Part shown: positions 1 through 12,287 of the stretch, piece by piece
How positions within the stretch are numbered: position 1 is the stretch's first letter
How the letters are laid out: every line of letters starts with the position of its first letter
Origin: Karstenula rhodostoma CBS 690.94
Taxonomy: Eukaryota; Ascomycota; Dothideomycetes; Pleosporales; Didymosphaeriaceae
Reading direction: 5' to 3'
DNA length: 64,000 nucleotides
Assembly (NCBI GenBank): GCA_010093485.1
Contig: MU001502.1
Location: forward strand, 1,632,057-1,696,056
Notes under the pieces: generated by a model
Database searches by the model: none
The model's input: only the letters and a program-made list of their open reading frames with translations
Told to the model about the DNA's origin: nothing
Position numbers and translations under genes: made by a program

Positions 1-704
1 CCGATGAGGCAAGTACACACGTGGCAGCTGTAGTGGCAGCTGCAGGAGCGTTTGGCAGAACAAGGCCTTGGTGATCCTGCGCCCGTTGCAAGTCTACCGT
101 CTACTGATGCTTGGGGTGCTTGGCGCAGTGTAGAGAAGAAAGGATTCAGCCCAGCCATACGACGCAGCAGCACCCGAAACTGGTTTTGCATATTGACGCA
201 AACGTCCGCGTGACCACCGCCGCAGGGGTCCTCGCTATCGACACCATGAAGTCACTAGCCATAGCATTATCAATATCATCGTGCATTGCCCAATGAGGCA
301 GGTGCCCTCCTGGTATGAAATAAACCACCCTTGTGCGACACATCCGCAATCTTCCGACCTGGACCACGCAAACGACTGTCCTCCGCCCGCCTCATTCACC
401 TCCGTGCCACCATACTTTGTACGCGCCGTTGAGATAAGCTTCGGGGCGCTATCACTCTTGTACAAAGCCTTTCACGACTTCTTATTCGCTGCCTAAATCA
501 TGTTTCCATTACAGGCTGAAAATTAACACCCACCCGTGAGCTGACGCGGACAAAAAACATGCCACTGTACACTGTACTTGTAACACCTGCTGCCTGCATG
601 ATCCGTGTAGGCTTATTTTCCGACATGGTCAAAACGCAGACGCCTTATCATCTTGGTACACCAGAGCATCAAACATCGCTTACTTTCAGGTCCTGACTTG
701 GCCC
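1..704. other. intergenic, no supportable gene
   Basis: Left edge of the window. Only short overlapping open frames on both strands, none with a recognisable domain, a plausible intron pattern or a convincing start context. I see no RNA gene or repeat in it. Confidence 0.5.
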
Positions 705-2492
705 TTACAGCTTGGCCATCAGCCGCGACGTCAGGCTCGGTTTTTCAACCGCAGCCGGACCGTCGTATACGTCCCTTTCAACAGCTCGCGTATTGATCTG
801 GAGGCGTTAGTATCACCCGCCTGGGTCAGTGACAAGGGACAGTCGATTGAACTCACATGATGCAGCCCCAACTGGTCTACGCGCTCCACACCCAGTAAAC
901 GCATGCAAGTCTCGGTTTCGGCCTTGAGAACTGTGTAGGCGGTCAGCAAGGAAGCAAAAGGAAGTGGAATGATACAAAGCGGACACGAGTGCACGTCATG
1001 CAGCTCTTTGTTGTGCCGCAAGGCAAGCGTACCACCCGCGAGTCTACCAAGCGACCGGCATCAGTGCATCAAAGACGAAGGGTTTACTCACTTTCAAGAA
1101 CCCTGGCAACACCCTCTTTGCCGCCCGCGCCCAAGCCGAACAGCGCAGCCCGGCCAACACCGACCCCTCTCGCCCCGAGACAAAGTGCCTTTACGACATC
1201 TGTTCCCCTCTTGATTCCGCCGTCAACCCACACTTCTATCCTGTCAAAGACTTCAGGGCAGTATTTGCGGATCTCGAGCAGCGTGTGTACAGCCGGTGGC
1301 GCAGTATCGAGTGCGCGGCCGCCATGGTTTGACAGAATGATGGCCTTGACCTGCGGTGCGTGGAGACTGGCAAGATAGGCGTCTTCATGCGTCTGAATAC
1401 CCTTCAGCACAATTGGCAAGTCGGTGTGCTGCGCAAGCCACGGCAATGTAGTCTTCCAGGTAAGATCTGCCGCCGTTCCCCAGAACAAACTCTGCCCCAC
1501 GCCCATGTTCTTCGGTGGACTCGGAGTCTTTGCGTCGCTGCTCGTCTTGCTCACGCTCGCGTCTTCCTGCACGGCTGCTTTTATGGGGAGGTTCGCACCG
1601 ACATTCTTGGACCTTTCATCGTGCTCTCGCTTGCCTGGCACCGGTGCATCGAGCGTCAGGCAAATGAACTTGATTGCGGGCAGCTTCTTCATCCGCGCAA
1701 GCATGGCTTCGCTCTTTGCGATTTCGGTCTGGATGTACAGTTGCCAACCAAAGACTTGGCCATCCTTCGCGTCTGCGACGATCTGCTCGGGGGTCATGGA
1801 GGCGTTCTGCGAGATGACCTGCATGGCGCCATACTGCTCACATGCCTGCGCAATGCCCCACTCGCCGTCCGGATGCGCCAATCGTGCCATTGCAGCGGGA
1901 GATACGTATATGGGTAGCTTAACCTTGTGTCCGATGAAGCTCGTGGACGTGTCGCATTTGGTGCAGTCGACGAATATCCTCGGCCTCAGCAAAATCTGCC
2001 TGTATACCGTATTGTTCAGCTTCTTCGACGCCAGGTCGTCACCCGCGGAATAATAGTATGCCCATGCCTTGTTGCTTATATTCTTTGTGGCCACCTCCTC
2101 TATCTCATCAATGTTCAATATGCTGTCCAGATCCACGGGCCCAGCCTGCTCTGCCTCGCCCGTCTCCACTGGCGACTTCTCAACGGCAGGAAGGGTATCT
2201 GGGTTTATGGTTCCGAGATGCTGTTCGGGCTTCAGGTTCTCTTCAAGGATTCCGGGCGGGTGAATTGGGTCGTACTCTTCGGTTGCGTCGGTGCCAGCGA
2301 GCTGGAGGATGACTTTCGAGCCACCGGGGTGCTCAGCGATGAAGTCGGTCACATCGTACACTTTGCCGTAGAGGACGACCCAGCAGCTCTCGGCTGTGTT
2401 GTGCTTTGCCACTGCGATCTGGTCAACACGGGTAGAGGTGACGTGCGCAAGCGGGTGTTCCTACCCTCTGCATAATCAAAAACTTTCGACAT
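705..2492 (-). CDS. flavocytochrome b2-type FMN-dependent alpha-hydroxy acid dehydrogenase
   Basis: Oxidises an L-2-hydroxy acid (lactate is the family default; mandelate or glycolate cannot be excluded) with FMN and passes electrons to its own haem domain. Four exons (2465-2492, 1092-2411, 857-930, 705-797) give 504 aa. The start is chosen because an N-terminal exon of 28 nt restores the cytochrome b5 fold: M-S-K-V-F-D-Y precedes the haem-binding HPGG (His37), and His60 in PIHPP is the likely second axial ligand. Residues ~110-504 are the FMN barrel, with the hallmark SNHGGRALD and a late GGIKRGTDV phosphate-binding stretch. The third intron has a TACTAAC branch site. Length is usual for cytochrome b2 minus its presequence: no basic, amphipathic mitochondrial leader is visible, so a cytosolic location is more likely than the intermembrane space (inference). 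Same-strand neighbour is the LtrA gene. Confidence 0.9.
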
Positions 2493-2892
2493 CTTGCTCG
2501 TGCACTCCCAATAGCTACTTGCTCCAATCAGATGCCGCTAGAATGTAACACTGGCTTTCAAGAGGATTGCTGTGCGAAACGCGTATTTCAACGATATATG
2601 CTTTCTAAATGGATATGTACACACGTTGGTAGAAGGTCACAGGGCGTTGCGAAGCTGCAGAAGGGAGAGAGAAGCTTTGGTCGTCGACATGAGTCGCATC
2701 TGTAGCCGACGTTCGTAGCGCGGCTTCAGCGCCATCCTCCGCCTGGGTTGCGGGATTTGTGGGGTGCCTCGGGCATTGCTTTGCCGAACTGGAAGTGCGG
2801 CCCGTATTTCTCTCTTCGGCGTTACCCCAACATTGTCTACGTGTAAAAGCTAATCTTGTCTTCCCATTTACAACGCTTCTTTTGTGTTACTT

Positions 2893-2978
2893 GATTGTTG
2901 ACTCTTCGCGAGCTTCTGCAAGCCGCAGTAAAACGCAACACAGGAACTCTGTGGGGTGCTAAAATGCAAAGATTTTAA
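2893..2978 (+). repeat. dispersed ~85-bp repeat, copy 1
   Basis: Starts GATTGTTGACTCTTCGCG and runs to GATTTTAA. The reverse complement of 46419-46504 matches it almost base for base over the whole length, and most differences are C/T or G/A. Shorter matches occur at 19560, 19663-19749, 19897, 40597 and 43790. Taken as the orientation reference for the family. Confidence 0.75.
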
Positions 2979-3049
2979 ATGGCTTAAAAGTTATAGGTCT
3001 TCCGCCTCCAGCGGACTACTGCCTAGCCGCATAGGTAGGACAAACATGT

Positions 3050-3518
3050 CGCTTCTTTTGTGTTACTATTAGGCGGCAGTCGCAGTCTATATTTTTGCCT
3101 ATTACTTCACGGGACACCACTTCGTGGTTCATGTCAACACTCAGAAAAATCAGGCGCCGTCACACTCATTCGTAGCCATTGACGAAAGGTACTGTTTTAT
3201 GACGTGCGTGGGTTGGGTTCAAACGCCGCGGCATTTGAATGGCTTGGCACTTGCCTTTGTTCTATCATCTCATAGGCCGACAACCGACGTACACCGCCTC
3301 TTTTGTATTATTTCGTGGACGGCGGTTCATATGTGTTTATCATTCCATGGGATAGAACTGTCGTGTTCTTGTCACCAGGTGGCAGACTCCCAGGCCGAAC
3401 TGCAGCATGATTTTCTGATTGTTGACACGAATCACGAAGTGGTGTCTCATAAAGTAGTAACCCATAAAGTAATAGACGAAAATATGAACTGCTGACCAAG
3501 AGTAACACGAAAGAAGCG
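3050..3518. repeat. imperfect inverted repeat, possible non-autonomous transposon
   Basis: The left arm (3050-3140) and the reverse complement of the right arm (3421-3518) share CGCTTCTTT[T/C]GTGTTACT, then a CTATTAC block, then GACACCACTTCGTG and GTCAAC in the same order over ~95 bp. A third diverged start (CGCCTCTTTTGTATTA) sits inside at ~3297, and CGCTTCTTTTGTGTTACT occurs again just outside at 2871. About 470 bp overall with no coding capacity, so MITE-like. Class is not assignable by eye. Confidence 0.6.
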
Positions 3519-3776
3519 GAACCACGGCATGAGAGAACCACAGCATGAGAGACCAACCAATAATCTCTAGAAGCTCTGGATGCTTATTCCAGGCTTAACT
3601 CGACATCGTTCGTATCCAAACTTGATTACACAGTAAAGACCGCAGTCCATTTGTGTGACGCGAGACCCAGGCCGCGACTTCGATCAGCAGAGAATCCGAT
3701 GCACTGAAGCGAACATCATCGTTCAGGAACGAACACCCCATACCTTTCCTCAACACCTAGCCCTCTCCGTCCATAT

Positions 3777-5899
3777 TCATACCATACTCCGCACCCCCTT
3801 CTCCCCCCTCTCCCGCCCCGCAATCTCCTCCACATTAACCACCTCCCCCTTCCTCGCCTTCCTCTCCAGCTCCTCCCTCTTCACCGCACACGGTGCCTCG
3901 TACGCCGCCTTCCCCCGCCCGCACCGGCTGTCCCACAGCACGTTTTCCCCCGCGCAGCTCGCGCCCACCAGCTCCACCACCAGCACCAGCACCAGCAGCC
4001 CCGTGACCGTGCCTATCAGGTCCAGAGAATCAAGATGTGCGGCAGGCAGGCAGAGGATCGCGGCGGCGCACAGGGCGCGGATGAGGAGGCGTTTGTTTTT
4101 GAAGAGGCGCTGGTTGGGGATGGACTTGTGTTGGTGGGCGTGGGCGATGACGGCCATGCATAGGAGTGCGATGCCGGTGCCGCCGCAGTAGAACCAGCGC
4201 AGGCCTGTGGATAGGTGGTCTTCCGAGCGGGGGATGAAGGTCTCGTAGAGGGACTCGAGGGGGGAGTCTGGGGCGTCGTGGGCGCGGACGAGGACGGCGA
4301 GGGCGGAGGACGAGAGCACGAAGGACATGATGAAGGGGAGGTGGATGGAGAACCATGTCATTGCTGAGGGGGGCGGTTAGTAAGTATTCATTGAGACAAG
4401 CATGAGCGGGCGGCGGCTGTTCCCGAGTGGCTGATTTGGAAGACGAAAGGAGAGGGAGACGTACCGGACCAAATGCTCCTCCTAATAGCATGCGTATGCA
4501 GATTGAAGCTGTCAATTTCGAAATAAATCCAATTAAACGTAAACGCCTGGATCAACCCCATAACCGCCTTTCCAAAGAACGCATTGATCCCGAACTCCAC
4601 CGCGCTCTGGTACAGCAGCCCCAGCACACAGCTGCCGAACACCAGTGTGACGAACGCACCCGTCCGCTCGATGCGGTGCTCGATGTTGGCCCCGGGGAAG
4701 AACTCGAACTGCGACTTCGTCCACGCCAGCGCGCGCGGGAAGTGCTTCGCCCATACCTGCGGGCGCTGGACGAGGATCATGAGGGAGAAGCCGAAGGTGT
4801 CGAGGGCGAGGGCCGGCCAGATCAGGGCCTGGCGGGCGGGTTCTTCGACGTGGATGCTGCCGATCCAGAGGGCAGCGGGGAGCGTGATGACGAGGGCGTT
4901 GGCGAGCATGCAAGCGCGCACCATGGGGATGGCGTAGGCGTACCAGACGAAGCTGGCTGCGACGAAGAGGCGGGCGGCGAGGTAGAAAGCGACGAGCGGC
5001 GTGTAGGTGTGCTCAAAGGCGGAGGCCATGTTGGTCGTGAAGCCGAGTAGACAGGTGAGGATGAAGAGCACGGAGCAGCGGCGTAAGATGTCATCGCAGT
5101 CGAACCAGGAGATGAGGAGCGAGATGTCGGACCAGAACTTCCAGCCCATAATGAAGGTAATGGTGAAGCGGAGGAGGGATTCGCCGGTTGCGTGCTCAGC
5201 GGCCTGGTCGCCTGTGATGGCAATGATGCCTACGTAGAAGAGATCGATGAACAGTTCGTAACTCGCAACTTCCTGCGCCTCCCTCGCGCGCCAGAGCAAC
5301 CCTTTGTGGAAGTACTGCCTTACAATCGGCTTTTGATAGAACCGCATCGTGGTCCCCAACTTCCTCTCCGCATGCCACGTCTCCTTGTCGAACATCTCCG
5401 AGTTCATTGACGCAGCGCTAGAATTCATCGGGCTGTCTTTCGTCCTTAGGTGGGCGGAGTAACCGTACTTTGAGAAGTTCGCATCCAGCTGTACAGCGTG
5501 CGAAGATACCATGTGCAGCTCCCGGGATAGAGCATCGAGCTCGCGGATAACGCGCTCGAATTCCTCCGCTATCTCGGGGTGTTCTTCTTTGAGGCGTTGG
5601 TGCCGATCCGTGTGGTGTTGGTGGGTGTGACGGAGGGCATCGATGTGCTCGGGCGAGCCGTGAATGACGAGGTCGACATCTTCCTCCTTTTCTGTCGCGG
5701 AGAGCGTTTTACGCAGGAGATTGGCTTCTTCTGGCGAACCTGCGACGTGCACCCTTTTCCCATCAGGTCGGAGAATATGTCGAAGCCTCCTGCCCGTGTG
5801 GTGGAAATGTTGATGGTGATGTTCGTGGGCATTGCTAGTTGCTGGCGTTGCTGCTCCTGTCGACGCGCCGTCGACCAATGTTTGAGGGGTGGAAGCCAT
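3777..5899 (-). CDS. LtrA (low temperature requirement A) family membrane protein
   Basis: Multi-pass membrane protein of the LtrA family (known from bacteria, common in filamentous fungi; molecular function unsettled). Two exons, 4465-5899 and 3777-4363, joined over a 101-nt intron (donor GTACGT), give 673 aa. Residues 1-170 are hydrophilic with a His-rich stretch (HEHHHQHFHH) and a region resembling an acidic heptad helix. From ~200 on follow many hydrophobic helices, beginning with a conserved-looking FIDLFYVG and a W-SDISLLISWFDCDD segment. The last exon adds more helices and a charged cytoplasmic tail. Start: an in-frame ATG lies 66 nt upstream (5965), but 5899 (MASTPQ) opens a more typical N-terminus, so I take the upstream part as leader. 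Confidence 0.8.
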
Positions 5900-6779
5900 G
5901 GCTATCTCTTTTGTTGTTCTCAACTTGTCGCAGACGAGCAAGTTGCAAGCTTTCACTCTGTACAAGATGTATTGAGAGTAACTCCAAGCTCAACCTCCGA
6001 CATGATGAGGGGCTGTGTCTGTACTCGTCGTAAGCACGACGCTGTGTCTTGCCGGTCTCAACCCTCACCACGTCCGCCTTCTCCGACCAGTATATAAGGT
6101 CCCCGAGCGACCCGACCCCCAGCGCCGCACATCTCGCTTCGCTCTGCTAAACAAAGGGTGGCTTCCCCCTACATGGCTTGGCGCTCTTTCCAGTAAGTAT
6201 GATTGGCTGAACCACGCCGCCGGTCCTCTGAATCAGCAATGCACAGAATGTCAGCAATCCGTAATGGCTTAGTGTCGAGCCCAATGCTTTCACCCTCGTC
6301 CCTGCGTCGCTATATTACTAGTGCACATTCGCACGATGAAGGAGTGCGGACTTTACGTGACGTGGACGACTGTCGCACGAGAGAGAAGGGAATGTTTGCG
6401 AAAGGAAAGGAGTGGTAGACGAAAGGGATTAAAGATCTGACAAAAGCTCCGTTGCGGTCGTGCTGTAGAAATGTAGTTGCATGCACTATGCGCCAAGTGG
6501 AAGCCAAAACGGATGTGGTGTTTGATAAATTGTAGCGTAGGTGCAACCACGGCAGCCAAGTCATTTCTGACCTATAGCGTGATTACAGTGGCTTTGTTCT
6601 GCTACAAGATACGCACCAATTGTCTATGTTCTACTTGCTGCTGGGTCAGTTTCGTACGAGATTGCCCCCACGTGTGCATCGCGAGACCTTCATATGGAAG
6701 ACTGTCCCTGTGTCATCACCAGTTCAGATGAATCTCAGCGCCCTCAAGATCTCCACCCAGTGAAATGTGTTTCAAACGG
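5900..6779. other. intergenic between two minus-strand genes
   Basis: About 880 bp holding the upstream region of the LtrA gene and the downstream region of the antiporter. A TATATAAG lies at about 6091 but on the plus strand, where no gene follows. No supportable gene or repeat. Confidence 0.5.
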
Positions 6780-8873
6780 CTAAGTGGCCTGCGATGAGTC
6801 GACTTCATCTGGGAATCGAATTGCCCTTTGATTTAGTTGAACCGGTTGCGATGTGTTGACGTGTGTGTTACTGCTGGTAGGGTCTTGTGTACCAAATCCG
6901 TTGCTTTTGCTGTTCGAGGATGTTGTGGGCGTGCTGGAGAGCGGAAGTGGAGGCTGGGAGTTTCCGCGTGATTGTGGCCGTGAAGAGTTGTCAGAACGAA
7001 TGATGGTCCTCCCGATACGATACACACTGAAAGGGAGGATGTTAGCGGCTGTACTAGAACCCCCTCCTGCACGGCGCCGAAGCCCTTCGTCGATCTGCGC
7101 AGCATCTTCCGCACTTCCGGTGACGTGGAAAGGCTCTGGACTTCCTTCTCTTGCCGAGGAGACAGCTCGAGAGATGGATCTCGGTAGCCAAAGTCCAAAT
7201 TTGGACATGGGGATCGTCAAGCCGTGGACGACCTATGGTGGTCAGCTATGCCAAGAATAGACTACAATGATATTCGTACCACACTGCAGATGACAAGGAA
7301 CCAAACGACTATCTTCGTGACCTCCATCAGGTATACAGCGTCAGACCTTGGCTCTCCATCAACCGTGACGTTCTTGCGTAGAAAGTCAAGTGTGATGTAA
7401 AGGTAGAATATAGCGCTGACTCCAATTGGACCAAAGAAGCCGACATACAAGGCCTGGCGCTTTTCTTCGATCTGGTGAATGCTTTTATGCATGGCGAAAA
7501 CGATAGGTGGCCGGCGAAGAAGCAAGACTAGGATGCCGAGAGGCACGAGCCGATAGATGGGAATGACATCGTTGGTGAAGAACTCTTTCCATGGACACAC
7601 AGCGCCTGTAGAAGGTCAGTGGGAGGTGCAACAAGTAAAGTTTTACTCCTTACCAAACCAGATAAAGACAGATACGTTGAGTAACATGTCAATAGTAGGC
7701 TGGAAACTATCGTCCATTGTTTCAAGTCGAAACCAATCGCTAGGGTGCTGTTAGCATGGAAGAGGAATCCCAGGCAAGCCTGCGACTTACTCCCAAGTGA
7801 ACGTGTTTCCGGCAATAAAACACGCGAGGATGTCGTCAGATCCCACCATGCCCATTGTTCCAACCAGAAATAGCTACGCACGTAAGCTTCATGGTACAAA
7901 ACAACTTTTTCGTAGTAGTGAAGACTGGCTGCTGTGAACAGTGCCATTGCATGATCTGTGTAGGGGATGAAGGCTTACCGCCAGAGTGATAGCGAACACG
8001 AGGAAACTCTCTCTGTCCACATAGTGACGTTCTTCTGCCCAATGAAGGAGCTCCTTAGCGACCCATCCCACTGCGGCGCCATACACAATACTGAGCACTA
8101 TGGTGTAGCCCCATGTCTCGCCAAACCAGGCGCCCATAGCGTTGCCTATGCTGTGATCCGAACCTAAGCCGGTATGCTGGATGATGTACAGGGGAAGGAA
8201 CAGGAACGGATACCCTAAGCCATCGTTGGCGCCCGATTCGGCTACGATGATCTTCTGCAATTCCTTCGGAATGTTTTTGTCTGCGAATTTCCCCTTGACG
8301 ATGGAGTTTGAGAGGACAGGGTCCGTAGGAGTAACGCAAGCTCCAACCGCGAGGGCTTCAACGAAGTGGATATGCCTGGGTAGGAAATCAGCATTCCACT
8401 TTCTCCTCCGTGCCTATGTATATTTCCATATTGGGACGTACGGGACAAGTGCATAGATCAAAAGGCTCGTCACCAGCCACATGACTGCCATTCCTGGGCC
8501 CAAAAGAAGAGCCAAGCCCTTCCATTCCGTCCTCAGATATTTGCTAGGTAATTGCACTCCTGCGAGTACAACCTGGACTCCAAGGACCAGACGGGAGAAG
8601 TAAAGTGTGATGGTGTTCAGAACCTCTTCGTCGTGCAGAGCATATTGCTCAGGCTTCAGTAAATTGGCAGCATTGGGGGAGAAGATGACGCCCGCGACAA
8701 GAGATATCACTTGTTTTGTTAGTCGGAATATCAACTATAGACATGGCCAACGTACAAGCTTCAGAGAGGTAAAACTTTTCTTTGAGCAGGTACGATACAA
8801 GACCAAAGAGGGTGATGAATCCACCAAGACAAGCGCAAACAATGTTGAAGTTATCGACGGCAAGAGTCGGCAT
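6780..8873 (-). CDS. plasma-membrane Na+(K+)/H+ antiporter, Nha1/Sod2 type
   Basis: Exports Na+ or K+ in exchange for protons, giving salt tolerance and pH control (family knowledge). Seven exons: 8756-8873, 8442-8709, 7979-8375, 7873-7791 (short), 7654-7739, 7280-7605 and 6780-7232; the spliced frame closes at 576 aa. Visible motifs are the N-terminal helix with LGGFITLFGLVSY, the block VGACVTPTDPVL after exon 2, and ESGANDGLGYPF, matching the substrate/proton site of this CPA1 subfamily (usually an ND pair after the Gly). About 12 hydrophobic helices are followed by a short hydrophilic Ser/Pro/Asn-rich cytoplasmic tail of ~140 residues, shorter than in yeast Nha1 and nearer the Sod2 size. 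Start: 8873 is used; an in-frame ATG at 8897 would add 8 residues and is equally possible. Confidence 0.88.
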
Positions 8874-10741
8874 GTTGAACCCCGCCTGCCAAGGCAATCA
8901 AGAAATTGCGGTTGGGCTTGGACGTCGTGGCAATTGAAATTCAGTCGCGGAGACGCACGCAACCCGACACAAGCTAATGTTAGGGGGAGCTTGTCTGTTG
9001 GATATTTGTGTTTATCGGATACGCTTGTTGGTTAAAAGGAAGCGTTGATTCAGCGAATGTTATTGAATCATTGATGATGTGGTTGCGGACGGTTGCCAGA
9101 TAAGACGCCACTTTGAGATGGAAGGGGTACTCGTGTGAACGCACACGCGAATGATGGTAAAATCTATGGGATGTGTGCGGTGAGACGTGAGACAGAGTGG
9201 TAGTAGGTTGAGGCTTGCGGGGAAGATGTTTGCACGCATTATGAGGGTCTCCTGCTAGTGGCAGGAGAAGGCGTCTTGGCACCAGTAGCTTCATCGCACA
9301 TCGCACGTTTCAATTGTTTGATACAATGTAGAGCCATTGCAAGGGCATTCTACTCGAATGCGCTCTACACACGGATATGTTTGTAGGTAGAAGGGGAATA
9401 TATGGTCGTGTTCAATGTCGGTTCGCTACTTGAGCTGGCGATAACTTTTGGTGGAAGCAAACAATGTCACCAGTTAACGTGGCCCGGAACAACTCACTGT
9501 ACATATAACGTGGCAGAGACGATCACGTTCTACCTGTTGTATGGCGCCATGGACAGAGTAGAGACCAGCAGCACCTCTGATTATCTGCATGTTTATCTGG
9601 CGCAAGGCATGTGAGCCAAGGCCATTCCGGTGGTGAAGACCAACATGTGATTGCGTTCTTGTTGGGACAAGACGTCATTTGATTGTGGCGATAACGTTGC
9701 TGGCAGCTACACGAACAAAGTTCTGGCAAACTCTTCCCGGCGAATCGAACCGGAAGCTTTATCTTGCATTCTGAGATAGCAGACGGGGTAGCGGGGATGC
9801 TTCCAGACCATTCCATGGCAATGGCATTTCAGAGCTGGAGCAGCATGGAACAAAGTGCATGCGTTGAGTCGCAGATATCAACAGGCGTTCCCCACGTTGG
9901 CCAGTCAGTTGGACCGACTGTGGAGAGCGGCTGAGGGTCGGCACGGGGAAGCAAATGAGATGGCAGTGTGGCGACAGAGGTTCCGAGTTCGCAGGGCCAG
10001 GCCCGTGGAGCCAGCGATCGAGAGCTCTGCTGATAGGGCTCCTGGCCGGACGTGGCGTGGAGGAGCTGATATTGCGGGGCTAACTCGGAGGAGCGACGCG
10101 ATTTGCAGGTTTGGGGGGCTTGTTAGCGTGACAGGAGCGTGAGTGTGGGCGCAAAATGGCGGTCTGCTGCGTGCATTCTGGTCGCCAAGGCGGTCCAGGG
10201 GGGGATCAGCGTGCAAGCGAAGAGCCCAGAGGCTGGAGGGCGTGAAGCTGCGAATGCTGCCGGGCGTCGAAAAAGTTAGCGAGGGGGTCTAACCGTCAGT
10301 GCTGGACACCGAACCCACTGCGGTGGCGATTTTGGAGCCGGAGACGCAGCCAGAGACGCGGCCAGAGACACCTTTTGCCCATGTCAGAGCGAGCGATGCG
10401 AGTGGCCGTCGCCCTGTAGGCTTAGCCAGGTACGCAGTAGATACGGGCCACTACGGTGCAAACAGTAGGGCGGCTCAGCACCCAGGGTCCCAAGAAATTT
10501 TGCCCTTGCCCTTGACCGCCTGCATGCTGCGCGTATAAAACCGTGCCGCCCACCCTCACCCTGTTAGCGCTCTTGACTGCCCTCTCGCTCGCTCAACGCC
10601 CCTCGATTCTGTGTCTGCCGGCAGCCTGGTGTGTTCTCTGTGCTGCCTTGTTCCCACCAGCAGCCCGCCTCCCAACAACCACCACCGCCAATTGACCTCG
10701 CAACAATCCTCCCGGGCTAGTCCTCACTTCCCTCCTTCACC
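8874..10741. other. divergent promoter region, antiporter / desaturase
   Basis: 1.9 kb between divergent genes. The right part is the desaturase promoter: a TATA box at 10534-10540 and a C/T-rich leader (10560-10740). The G/A-rich tract at 9900-10400 contains only short open frames. No gene is supportable. Confidence 0.55.
10534..10540 (+). promoter_or_regulatory. TATA box of the desaturase gene
   Basis: TATAAAA about 200 bp before the desaturase ATG, followed by a pyrimidine-rich leader typical of strongly expressed fungal genes. Position fits a core promoter with a ~170-nt leader; the start of transcription is inferred, not seen. Confidence 0.55.
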
Positions 10742-12287
10742 ATGGCCACCACCGCCCGCCCCCAGAACCCCGTCCTCAAGAGGAACTTCACCACCGACTC
10801 GGTCGTTTCCTCGGAGGCGCCCTCTGCCACTGCCTCGCCCTTTGACTCGCCGACCGGCTCGGCCTCCAACACGTCGCTCTCCTCGCTCGGCTCCGACGAC
10901 AATGTCAGCGTCAAGAACACGCGCGGGACGCTGGTTGACGGCTACGGCAACGAGTTCCAGATCCCCGACTACACCATCAAGGACATCCGCGATGCCATCC
11001 CCAAGCACTGCTTCGAGCGCTCCGGCGCCCGTGGTCTTGCCTATGTTGCCCGCGACATCGCCTGTCTGGCCGCCACTTTCTACCTCTTCCACAACTACGT
11101 GACCCCCGAGACCATTGCTTCCAAGCCCGCCAGGGCTGCCTTGTGGGCCGGATACACTGTTCTCCAGGGCTTGTTCGGAACCGGTCTTTGGGTCATGGCC
11201 CACGAGTGCGGTCACCAGTCCTTCTCGCCCTCCAAGGTGCTGAATGACACGGTTGGCTTCATCGCCCACACCGCTCTTCTCGTCCCCTACTTCTCCTGGA
11301 AGATCTCCCACGGAAAGCACCACAAGGCCACCGGCCACATGGAGCGCGACATGGTCTTTGTTCCTAAGACGAGGGAGCAGTATGCTTCGCGTATCGGCAA
11401 ATTCGCCCACGAGCTCCACGAGCTGACTGAGGAGACACCGATCGCTACCCTCATCCACTCCGTCTTGCAGCAGCTCGGTGGCTGGCCCATGTACCTCCTC
11501 GCCAACGTCACCGGCCACAACTACCACGAGAGGCAGCCCGAGGGCAAGGGTAAGGGCAAGAAGAACGGCTTCTTCGGTGGTGTCAACCACTTCAACCCTG
11601 CCAGTCCTTTGTACGAGAGGAAGGATGAGCACTTGATCCTCGCCAGCGATATTGGATTGGCCGTCGTCATCGGTACGCTCTGGTACATCGGCAAGACTTT
11701 CGGCTTCTCGAACCTCTTCGTCTGGTACTTCATCCCGTACCTCTGGGTGAACCACTGGCTTGGTAAGTCAACGCAATTCCGCGACTTTTGAGAAATTGCA
11801 ACTAACGAAAGTAGTCGCCATCACCTTCCTCCAGCACACCGACCCTACTCTCCCCCACTATGACGCTCAGACCTGGACCTACACCCGTGGCGCCGCTGCC
11901 ACCATTGACCGCGAGTTTGGCTTCGTTGGCCGCACGCTCTTGCACGGTATCATCGAGACCCACGTCCTCCACCACTACGTCTCCACGATCCCCTTCTACA
12001 AGGCCGACGAGGCCACCGAGGCCATCAAGAAGGTTATGGGCCGACACTACCGTTCCGACACCGAGGGTGGCTCTCTGGGTTTCCTCCAGGCCATCTGGAA
12101 GAGCGCACGCTGGTGCCACTGGGTCGAGCCCAGCGAAGGTGCTCAGGGCGAGGGCAAGGGCGTTCTCTTCTTCCGCAACCGCAACGGTCTCGGCACCGCG
12201 CCCGTCAAGATGTCGGCGCCTGTCGCTAAGCCGACTGCCGGCAACGCCGCCAAGATGGAGATTGGCGCCGATAGCGACCACGAGTGA
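10742..12287 (+). CDS. fad2: delta-12 (omega-6) fatty acid desaturase
   Basis: ER membrane di-iron enzyme that turns oleoyl into linoleoyl chains. Exon 1 10742-11762 and exon 2 11815-12287 around a 52-nt intron; 497 aa, the normal size. All three histidine boxes are intact: HECGH at residues 154-158, HGKHH at 190-194 and HVLHH at 390-394. The wording around them (HECGHQSFSPSK; HVLHHYVSTIPFY) is that of fungal delta-12 rather than delta-15 enzymes. Four hydrophobic segments surround the boxes. N-terminal ~60 residues are Ser/Thr/Pro-rich and cytosolic. The ATG lies in a CACCATGGCC context. C-biased third positions suggest high expression. The gene converges with the Gid5 gene. Confidence 0.95.

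Larger units (their letters stand above)
2493..3776. other. repeat-bearing intergenic region
   Basis: Holds the promoter side of the flavocytochrome gene, one copy of the dispersed ~85-bp repeat (2893-2978) and a large imperfect inverted repeat (3050-3518), listed separately. A 16-bp unit ending in gcatgagag is tandemly duplicated at about 3519-3550. No gene is supportable: open frames here are short and follow the repeat. Confidence 0.6.

Noticed and set aside
9735..9770. tRNA-like T-arm (GGTTCGATTC on the minus strand)
   Set aside because: The stem pairing and the other arms do not fit a cloverleaf.
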